64,000 bases of DNA from Halobacillus faecis. GTDB lineage: Bacteria > Bacillota > Bacilli > Bacillales > Halobacillaceae. The DNA is taken from NCBI RefSeq assembly GCF_007991335.1, contig NZ_BJYD01000021.1, forward strand, positions 111,947 through 175,946, read 5' to 3'. The notes under the pieces were generated by a model. The model ran no database searches. It saw only the letters and a list, made by a program, of their open reading frames with translations, and was not told where the DNA came from. The position numbers and the translations under genes are program-made. Numbering within the stretch: position 1 is the stretch's first letter; every line of letters begins with the position of its first letter. Shown one piece after another: positions 58,036 through 64,000 of this stretch.

Positions 58036-58398
58036 TTAACTCAAGGCTTTTTGGATAGCCTCGATCACTCGATCAGCCTGGAATGGTTTAACGATAAAGT
58101 CTTTCGCTCCGGCTTGGATGGCATCCACGACCATGGCCTGTTGCCCCATAGCTGAACACATAATGACTTTGGCATCAGGATACTGGCCTTTGATTTCTTT
58201 CAATGCCGTAATGCCATCCATCTCCGGCATCGTAATATCCATGGTGACCAAATCGGGCTGCTCTTCTGCATAAAGCTCGACGGCTTTCTTTCCATCCTCC
58301 GCTTCTCCTGCAATTTCATAGCCATTTTTCGTTAAAATATCTTTCACCATCATTCTCATAAATGCTGCATCGTCTACAATTAAGATTCTTTCTGCCAT
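58036..58398 (-). CDS. cheY: Chemotaxis response regulator CheY
   Basis: A 120-residue receiver domain with phospho-acceptor Asp54 (TMDITMPEMDG), acidic pair Asp9/Asp10 and Lys in FIVKPF. When phosphorylated it binds FliM/FliY at the switch and promotes smooth swimming in Bacillus. AGGGAGG precedes the ATG; 28 bp after fliY. Confidence 0.97.
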   Translation of the reverse strand: MAERILIVDDAAFMRMMVKDILTKNGYEIAGEAEDGKKAVELYAEEQPDLVTMDITMPEMDGITALKEIKGQYPDAKVIMCSAMGQQAMVVDAIQAGAKDFIVKPFQADRVIEAIQKALS

Positions 58399-58425
58399 GT
58401 TAAATCCTCCCTAGTTATTCATTGA

Positions 58426-59637
58426 TTATCGTAATTTTGTCAAACGTTCTTTTGGACTTAAAATATCCGTCACCCGGACGCCGAAGTTCTCATCAATGAC
58501 GACAACTTCTCCTTTAGCCATGAGCTTTTCATTGACATGGATGTCTACAGGCTCTCCTGCTAATTTATCTAGTTCCAAAACAGAGCCTGATGATATTTCA
58601 AGTATTTCTCTAACAGAACGCTTTGTACGTCCTAGTTCTACCGTTACTTTTAACGGAATGTCCATCAACATATCCAAGTTCTTTTGTTCCGTGCCATTCA
58701 ACTGAACTGGACTGAAACTTTGAAACTCTGCTGTTTGCACATTTGCGTCTTCAGCTGTTTGTCCAGCTGGACCTCCAACATATTGAGGAGCCTCTTTTGT
58801 AGTGGAAGATTCATAGAATGTGTTGTCAGGCATGCTGGAACTCTGTGCTTCTTGATTCTGTGAAGGTGGCTGTTCCTGCACTGGTTGTGGTTTGTTTTCT
58901 GCTGCTGGTTCTTCTTTGGATTTGAAGGTCTCCTCAACCACTGAATCTTCCTGCTGTGGATTCATTAATTCCTCCACCAGCTCTTTCGCAAAACTGACTG
59001 GGATGAGCTGCATAATGTTTGAGTCAATTAAATTCCCTACCTGAAGCTGGAAGGATACTTTCACGAGGACTTCCTCATTAGGTATCTTTTGCGTTCCTTC
59101 ATCTTCCTCCAAATCCAGCACATCGATGGCCGGCGGCGATATGTCTACTTTCTTATTGAATATTGTTGACATACTCGTAGCCGATGATCCCATCATCTGA
59201 TTCATTGCTTCCTGTACAGCACTCAATGCAATTTCATTCAAATGTTCATCTGGGTCGGTCCCGTCACCGCCCAACATCAAATCGGCAATGATTGCGGCAT
59301 CTTTCGTTTGAATGACAAGTACATTTTCACCAGAAAAACCGTGGGTATAGGTTACACCCACCGCTACATGCGGCTTAGGAAATTCGTCAGGCAGATCTTT
59401 TCTTTCCAAGACACTAATCTGCGGCGTCGTAATATCAACCTTCTGGTTCAATAGCGAAGAGAGCGCAGTGGCTGAACTTCCAAATGAAATGTTTCCGATT
59501 TCACCTAAAGCGTCTTCTTCCAAGGACGAAATCACTTGGTCTCCTGCAATATTCGAGGGCCCCTCTTCGTTGTCCGTGTCACCCCCGCCGTTCAAAAGCG
59601 CATCGATTTCATCTTGGGATAACATATCATCACTCAT
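58426..59637 (-). CDS. fliY: Flagellar switch phosphatase FliY
   Basis: A 403-residue switch protein: N-terminal CheY-P-binding motif (LSQDEIDALLNGG), a CheC-like phosphatase core with two active-site helices (GEIGNISFGSSATALSSL and SAVQEAMNQMMGSSATSMS), a Gln/Pro/Glu-rich linker (about 225-310), and a C-terminal FliN domain (DIPLKVTVELGRTKRSVREIL). It removes phosphate from CheY and forms the lower C-ring. The ATG at 59637 is chosen; a GTG at 59649 is a longer alternative. Overlaps fliM by 8 bp. Confidence 0.95.
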   Translation of the reverse strand: MSDDMLSQDEIDALLNGGGDTDNEEGPSNIAGDQVISSLEEDALGEIGNISFGSSATALSSLLNQKVDITTPQISVLERKDLPDEFPKPHVAVGVTYTHGFSGENVLVIQTKDAAIIADLMLGGDGTDPDEHLNEIALSAVQEAMNQMMGSSATSMSTIFNKKVDISPPAIDVLDLEEDEGTQKIPNEEVLVKVSFQLQVGNLIDSNIMQLIPVSFAKELVEELMNPQQEDSVVEETFKSKEEPAAENKPQPVQEQPPSQNQEAQSSSMPDNTFYESSTTKEAPQYVGGPAGQTAEDANVQTAEFQSFSPVQLNGTEQKNLDMLMDIPLKVTVELGRTKRSVREILEISSGSVLELDKLAGEPVDIHVNEKLMAKGEVVVIDENFGVRVTDILSPKERLTKLR

Positions 59638-60631
59638 TTTCTCCGGCACCCCCTTGGTATTCCTCTAATACTTGCACAGCCAGCTTATTTTTTGATTTCC
59701 CTGGCTGTATGTAAAATTTGACTTCATCATCCACTTTCAACTGAAGTGGTTGATCGATCGACTGGTCGAGTCGGATCACATCTTCTTTACCTAATTCTAA
59801 AAATTGCTCGATGCTCATGTCAGCCTCTCCCAATACCGCCCGCACATCCAACTTCGCTTCCTTGATCGTATGGCTTATGGCTTGGACTTCTTCTGGATCC
59901 CGTTCTTTCGGCTTTTCTTTTTGCATCCAGTAGTGAACAGATAACCTCGGGATAATTGGTTCTAAAACAACATGAGGGATGCAAATATTGATCATGCCAC
60001 TCGTCTCGCCGATCGTCGTGTTCAAGGAGACAACGACCACCGTTTCATTTGGTGAGACCATCTGTAAAAATTGCGGATTCACTTCAAACTCTTCTAGTAA
60101 AGGATCAATGTCGACTATGGACCCCCACGCTTCTTGATAGTTTTCTAAAGACCTTTCAAAAAGATGGGACATAATCGTCGTTTCAATTTCCGTCAGGTTC
60201 TCCACCTTGCTAACGCTGCTTCCTCTACCTCCGAGGACACGATCCATCATGGCATACGACACGTTCGGGTTTGCTTCTAACAAGATCCGTCCTTCAAGGG
60301 GAGGTACGCTGAAAATATTCAGGATCGTCATCGTAGGAATCGACCGGATAAATTCCTCATAAGGCAACTGATCCACCGATGCCACTTCAATGTTCACATA
60401 AGTTCTCAGCTGCGCTGAAAAATAAGTCGTCAGCAACCTAGAAAAATTTTCATGTATTCTTGTTAAACTTCTAATCTGGTCTTTAGAAAAGCGTAGCGCC
60501 CTCTTAAAATCATAGACTCTAACCTTCTTTTCCTTTTTTTCATTCTTAAGCTCTTCTGCATTCATCTCCCCGGTAGACAGGGCCGAAAGCAATGAATCGA
60601 TCTCATTCTGCGAGAGAACCTCTTCTGCCAA
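59630..60631 (-). CDS. fliM: Flagellar motor switch protein FliM
   Basis: A 333-residue C-ring protein. N-terminal CheY-P-binding motif (LSQNEIDSLLSAL), central CheC-like domain, and C-terminal FliN-like domain. The start is TTG at 60631, after a GGGGGGTGAGG ribosome site; no ATG or GTG fits. It follows fliL by 27 bp. Confidence 0.96.
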   Translation of the reverse strand: MAEEVLSQNEIDSLLSALSTGEMNAEELKNEKKEKKVRVYDFKRALRFSKDQIRSLTRIHENFSRLLTTYFSAQLRTYVNIEVASVDQLPYEEFIRSIPTMTILNIFSVPPLEGRILLEANPNVSYAMMDRVLGGRGSSVSKVENLTEIETTIMSHLFERSLENYQEAWGSIVDIDPLLEEFEVNPQFLQMVSPNETVVVVSLNTTIGETSGMINICIPHVVLEPIIPRLSVHYWMQKEKPKERDPEEVQAISHTIKEAKLDVRAVLGEADMSIEQFLELGKEDVIRLDQSIDQPLQLKVDDEVKFYIQPGKSKNKLAVQVLEEYQGGAGENE

Positions 60632-60658
60632 AACCTCACCCCCCTTTCTTCTTCTTTA

Positions 60659-61075
60659 TTATTGAAGGACTTTGTTTACCGTGTAGACTTCTGTGACTTC
60701 TCCTTCGCTCATAAACTCATTCAGTTTCAACTTAACCTTCGCTTCCAGGTCAGATAATCCGGATTGAAACGTCTCTGAATCCATGCTTGATAATTCTTTC
60801 AGCAAAACATTTTGCAATTGGAAGTCTCTCTTTTTCAATTCTTCCATAGACTCTTTGCTGTCCGTTACCACACGGAAACTGATGCGGACATAATCTCCGT
60901 TTTGCAAGTCGGTCGTAATTTCATCGGTTAGGAATGACGATTTACGAATATCATCAATCGATCTTTCTTCACTCGCTTCGCTTTCTCCATTGAAATTGAG
61001 CACAAGCACAAGTGCTACGACACCGATGACGGTCAAAGTACTTAGCGTAATCACCATCACTTTAAATCCATTCAT
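60659..61075 (-). CDS. fliL: Flagellar basal body protein FliL
   Basis: A 138-residue single-pass membrane protein (helix about 6-28) with an extracytoplasmic FliL domain that stabilises stators around the motor. Begins MNGFKVMVITLSTL and ends with VTEVYTVNKVLQ. The start overlaps the swrD stop by 4 bp. Confidence 0.94.
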   Translation of the reverse strand: MNGFKVMVITLSTLTVIGVVALVLVLNFNGESEASEERSIDDIRKSSFLTDEITTDLQNGDYVRISFRVVTDSKESMEELKKRDFQLQNVLLKELSSMDSETFQSGLSDLEAKVKLKLNEFMSEGEVTEVYTVNKVLQ

Positions 61076-61287
61076 TTGTCTTCACCCGCCTTGTCTGAAA
61101 CCCTGACGATACCAATTTCTTTATAAAACCTAGTGACCTTTTCTACGACCTGGCGCTCACTCTCTTTCACGAGGAACGTACGGCCAGTGGTAGTGGTCAC
61201 CGTGGTATCAGGGTTCGATTGAATTTGCTCTATGTAGATTGCGTTGAAAGTAAAAGGCTGGCCGTTTAATTTAGTTAAAGTAATCAT
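61072..61287 (-). CDS. swrD: SwrD/FlbD family flagellar protein
   Basis: A 71-residue FlbD/YlzI-type protein, begins MITLTKLNGQPFTFNAIYIEQIQSN. In B. subtilis SwrD raises motor torque by supporting stator proteins and is needed for swarming. No ribosome site precedes the ATG; instead a stable hairpin (61296-61321) ends 8 bases before it, so it may rely on coupling with flgE. Confidence 0.93.
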   Translation of the reverse strand: MITLTKLNGQPFTFNAIYIEQIQSNPDTTVTTTTGRTFLVKESERQVVEKVTRFYKEIGIVRVSDKAGEDK

Positions 61288-61295
61288 TATTATAG

Positions 61296-61321
61296 AGAGG
61301 GGCGATCTTCCCTGCCCCTCT
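61296..61321 (-). repeat. Hairpin between flgE and swrD
   Basis: AGAGGGGC (61296-61303 as its complement) pairs with GCCCCTCT (61314-61321) around a 10-base loop. On the minus strand it is followed by TATAATAATG, so it is not a classical terminator. G-rich segments that could serve as the swrD ribosome site are inside the stem and loop. Confidence 0.6.
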
Positions 61322-61329
61322 AACCCCTT

Positions 61330-62271
61330 TTATCGTTTCAAGTTAACGAGCTCTTGTAAGATTTCATCTGATGTCGTGATGATTTTAGTATTGGCCTGGA
61401 AACCACGTTGAGAGGTAATCATTTCTGTAAATGACTCTGCAAGGTCGACATTGGACATCTCAAGTGCCCCCGATACCATTTCACCGGCCCCGCCCTGCCC
61501 CGGTATGGCAAGGTTATTTAATTCTGTTAAAGCCTCTCCGGCATTTGCCGTGTAAACGAAAGAGTTTCCTCCTGCTTGTTCGAGTCCACTAGGGTTTGAG
61601 AAGTTCGCCAATCGTAGTTGTCCAGCAATAACCGTATCTCCATTTTGATCAACGTAATTGACCATGCCATCACTTTGAATACTGAAACTTTGTGCATTAT
61701 CAGGTATTTTGATAATTCCAGGTGCTCCCTGACCACCAACTGTCATTGGAGTATTTGTCTGTATCACTCCATCACCATTTGGCACTGCATCATAGGGTTG
61801 ACCTACTAAATATTTTCCTTCACCATTTACGATTGCACCCTCTGAATCAAGATAGAAATTCCCAGCTCTGGAAAAACTCGTATTTACAGTTTCAAGATCA
61901 ATAATCTGGTCTACCGTGTTAATAGCGGTATTCCCAGCTTCAGCCAAGACGAACATTCCATCCCCTTCAAGGGCCAAATCTAAAGGGCGGTTCGTAGTTT
62001 GCCGGCTTCCTTGTGTATGAATCTTGTCAATTGTGCCAACTTGGGTTCCTAAACCAACCTGCAAGGGGTTGGTTCCCCCTTTTACATTTCCGCCTGCTCC
62101 CTGGATCGGTCCTTGAGCTCCAGCCACCGTCTGACTCATCATTTCCTGAAAAGTGACCCTTCCTTTTTTGTAACCATACGTGTTGACGTTTGCGATGTTG
62201 TTGCCGATTGTATCAAGCTTTGTCTGAAAACCTTTCATACCAGAAATCCCTGAATACATTGAACGTAGCAT
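61330..62271 (-). CDS. flgE: Flagellar hook protein FlgE
   Basis: A 313-residue rod/hook protein with the family N-terminus MLRSMYSGISGMKGFQTKLD and C-terminus FTEMITSQRGFQANTKIITTSDEILQELVNLKR. The middle region is longer than the 264-residue B. subtilis FlgE, suggesting an extra surface domain. Position before swrD-fliL identifies it as the hook protein (called FlgG in older annotation). The ATG at 62271 follows AAGGAATG; the frame open to 62313 has no support. Confidence 0.92.
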   Translation of the reverse strand: MLRSMYSGISGMKGFQTKLDTIGNNIANVNTYGYKKGRVTFQEMMSQTVAGAQGPIQGAGGNVKGGTNPLQVGLGTQVGTIDKIHTQGSRQTTNRPLDLALEGDGMFVLAEAGNTAINTVDQIIDLETVNTSFSRAGNFYLDSEGAIVNGEGKYLVGQPYDAVPNGDGVIQTNTPMTVGGQGAPGIIKIPDNAQSFSIQSDGMVNYVDQNGDTVIAGQLRLANFSNPSGLEQAGGNSFVYTANAGEALTELNNLAIPGQGGAGEMVSGALEMSNVDLAESFTEMITSQRGFQANTKIITTSDEILQELVNLKR

Positions 62272-62354
62272 ATTGACGACATTCCTTTCCTTCGGTAGAT
62301 TCATCTGCATCAATCAGTCAGCAGATGGTCAAGGCTTCCCGTTCTGGGTCCAGC

Positions 62355-62720
62355 CTATTCGTATACAAACATGGTTCCATTTATGTTCGTGAAAATTTGT
62401 GACTGTGCCTCGTTACGATCCATGGCTGTCACGACTGTTCGATTTTTTGAGCTGACCACAAGTGCCGCATCATTGAGCACGACCAAAGATTGGTCCACCC
62501 CTTTTTTGCTGGCTTCGGTCATTCTTTCCCCGATTTGTGACCAGGTTTGTTCACTAATTTCAATCTTTCGGTCTCTCATTCGCTCCATCGCATGTTTACT
62601 CACTTTAATCTCTTTTGCTTCTTGAAGAAACTGTTGAAAGGAGGAGCTAGGCTTCTGGTTAACCGGCCTCCTCTCCGGTATAGGTAGCGGCCGGTGTAAA
62701 GATTGAATACGTGGATCCAT
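62355..62720 (-). CDS. Flagellar operon protein, TIGR02530 family
   Basis: A 121-residue soluble protein between flgD and flgE matching the TIGR02530 flagellar operon family (core FQQFLQEAKEIKVSKHAMERM and SKNRTVVTAMDRNE). Function not established; the location suggests a role in hook assembly or export. The start follows a GAGGG ribosome site overlapping the flgD end. Confidence 0.88.
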   Translation of the reverse strand: MDPRIQSLHRPLPIPERRPVNQKPSSSFQQFLQEAKEIKVSKHAMERMRDRKIEISEQTWSQIGERMTEASKKGVDQSLVVLNDAALVVSSKNRTVVTAMDRNEAQSQIFTNINGTMFVYE

Positions 62721-62721
62721 A

Positions 62722-63189
62722 TTATCCCTCTTCGACTACGCTATTCGATTTGTCGTTTACTTCACTCACTTTAGTAATCTCTTCAACTGAAATTTTCTTC
62801 CCTGATTGCAATTCCAGGTAAGTTTCTCCCCCATTCTGGTTGACTGATAGAACAACATCTGTTTCGGTTCGATTCAACAATCCTGTTTCCTGATCATAGA
62901 CCGGGTAAGAGACCTCTTTCCCAATCATTCCACTGTACTGAATTAGCGGAGACATACTCTGACTATCCATAAATCTCTGAAAGGATTGGGACATGTTGGT
63001 CATTTGTTCCAGGCTTGAAAACTGGGTCATCTGGGAAATAAACTCCTTGTCCTTCATTGGATCCAAGGGATTTTGATTTTGTATTTGAGTCATAAGGATT
63101 TTCAAGAAGTCATCCTTGTCGAGCGTACTGCTTCCAGTACTTCGAACCTGCTGACTTTTCAAATAGAGAGAAGGATCAATACTTGTCAT
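62722..63189 (-). CDS. flgD: Flagellar hook cap protein FlgD
   Basis: A 155-residue hook-assembly scaffold. The conserved KDDFLKILMTQIQNQNPLDP and TQFSSLEQMTNM are present. The C-terminal part is short, so the usual tudor/Fn3-like domain is reduced, as in B. subtilis FlgD. Follows fliK by 8 bp. Confidence 0.94.
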   Translation of the reverse strand: MTSIDPSLYLKSQQVRSTGSSTLDKDDFLKILMTQIQNQNPLDPMKDKEFISQMTQFSSLEQMTNMSQSFQRFMDSQSMSPLIQYSGMIGKEVSYPVYDQETGLLNRTETDVVLSVNQNGGETYLELQSGKKISVEEITKVSEVNDKSNSVVEEG

Positions 63190-63197
63190 ACCATCAC

Positions 63198-64000
63198 CTA
63201 TACTTTCTCGTTCATTAATATTTCGTGGAAAGAGAGTTCTTCGTCCTGTCGATCTTCCACATGCTCATGATCAAAGTCATGCATGTGTTTTTGCTGCTGA
63301 TCCTGGTCTTGTTTGCTGCTATCCAAATGATCATGAAGCTGTTGCTGTAAAGCAGATGCTTCCACTTTTTCTATGACCACTTGCTGCGGGGAGAACATGT
63401 GTCGCAGTTGCGTTTTGTTCCCTTCAAGCATCTCTTTGGCGGCTTGACTCGTAACCAGTATTTTCACAGCCATTTCGTCATTGATTTGAGCAAATTTCAC
63501 AGTTAGATCCCCAAGATTTCCCGGTTTCAATTTTATCAGCATCTCCATGTTGCCTTTTGGATTTGTGAACATGCGGCTGGATTGTATGATTCTTTCCAGC
63601 TCATGAATCACCTGCTTTGTAGAAGAAGAGCTCTCTTGATTCTTGTTCATATGGATCACGTGCTGTTCCACTTTTGTCATGGGCAACACAGACCCATTGG
63701 ATATGGGCTGATGTTTGGATGCTTCAGATTTAGATTCGTGTTGAACTTCCTCTCCCAAAGCCTGCTTTACCCATTGAACAATTTCCTTCCCTGTCACCGG
63801 TGTTTGTTGATGGTAGGTTTTTGGGACATCCATTCGATTTTGGTACATATGGATCAGCTTTTTAAACACTTGTCGTTCTTGAATAGATGCTTCTTTCGTG
63901 ACGCGATTCAATACACTCTGTCCTAGTCCTTTATCATTGTTCGGTAAAGACTCAACGAGTTTCATGAACTTCTGCATGGATTCTTTCATTTCTTTACCTG
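63198..64000 (-). CDS. fliK: Flagellar hook-length control protein FliK, N-terminus outside window
   Basis: The last 267 codons of FliK; the frame is open to base 64000 and begins beyond it. The C-terminal hook-length domain is clear (about 100 residues with LIKLKPGNLGDLTVKFAQ and the substrate-switch region SPQQVVIEKVEAS). The tail is rich in His, Gln and Asp (QQLHDHLDSSKQDQDQQQKH). FliK measures the hook and switches FlhB to filament export. Confidence 0.93.
   Translation of the reverse strand, partial: GKEMKESMQKFMKLVESLPNNDKGLGQSVLNRVTKEASIQERQVFKKLIHMYQNRMDVPKTYHQQTPVTGKEIVQWVKQALGEEVQHESKSEASKHQPISNGSVLPMTKVEQHVIHMNKNQESSSSTKQVIHELERIIQSSRMFTNPKGNMEMLIKLKPGNLGDLTVKFAQINDEMAVKILVTSQAAKEMLEGNKTQLRHMFSPQQVVIEKVEASALQQQLHDHLDSSKQDQDQQQKHMHDFDHEHVEDRQDEELSFHEILMNEKV

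Noticed and set aside
1..64000. CRISPR arrays, tRNA or rRNA genes, insertion sequences, prophage or plasmid functions
   Set aside because: None seen: no regularly spaced repeats, no transposase or integrase frames, and no tRNA-like cloverleaf in the gaps inspected.

Overview
The window is a 64 kb stretch of the core chromosome of an endospore-forming, flagellated member of the Bacillaceae. Gene content and order closely follow the Bacillus subtilis block from fliK to rodZ (ymfM). The low GC, the Gram-positive PolC, FliY/CheC/CheD, SwrB/SwrD and the dipicolinate synthase and SpoIIIE genes all support this. Differences from B. subtilis suggest another genus, perhaps a halophilic one such as Halobacillus or a relative; this genus guess is inference only. 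Every convincing gene lies on the minus strand, so transcription runs from high to low coordinates.

Layout in transcription order. (1) 64000-44049: the fla/che operon, fliK(partial)-flgD-TIGR02530 protein-flgE-swrD-fliL-fliM-fliY-cheY-fliO-fliP-fliQ-fliR-flhB-flhA-flhF-flhG-cheB-cheA-cheW-cheC-cheD-(small membrane gene)-sigD-swrB. It encodes hook and export-gate assembly, the switch, chemotaxis signalling and the flagellar sigma factor. (2) 43902-36357: rpsB, tsf, pyrH, frr, uppS, cdsA, dxr, rasP (translation, UMP synthesis, isoprenoid and phospholipid precursors, membrane proteolysis). (3) 36204-30117: proS and polC. (4) 29942-23302: a long structured leader, then rimP-nusA-ylxR-ylxQ-infB-ylxP-rbfA-truB-rpsO. 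(5) 23179-13564: pnp, ylxY, ymxH, the spoVFA-spoVFB dipicolinate operon behind a sigma-K-like promoter, asd-dapG-dapA, tepA-ylzJ, spoIIIE. (6) 10916-5296: a GntR regulator and a BMP-type nucleoside ABC importer (nupR, nupNOPQ). (7) 5155-1: ymfF-ymfH-ymfI (EF-P modification-associated), ymfJ, ymfK and the start of rodZ.

Most genes overlap or lie within 20 bp of each other, so long operons are expected. Clear Rho-independent terminators divide them after rpsB, tsf, frr, rasP, proS, rbfA, rpsO, pnp, ymxH, dapA, spoIIIE, the nup operon and ymfJ, with one inside the nup operon between the binding-protein and ATPase genes. I saw no rRNA, tRNA, CRISPR array, insertion sequence or prophage gene.

Nothing here is a large unknown system. 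The points most worth a second look are: the leader of the rimP-nusA operon, with a 14-bp hairpin closed by a GCAA tetraloop and a second nested hairpin; a small membrane gene between cheD and sigD whose 5' end looks broken by a stop codon or frameshift; a possible leaderless 34-codon membrane peptide upstream of spoIIIE; a nested inverted-repeat element between frr and uppS; and the absence of ribC and mlpA from their usual places.
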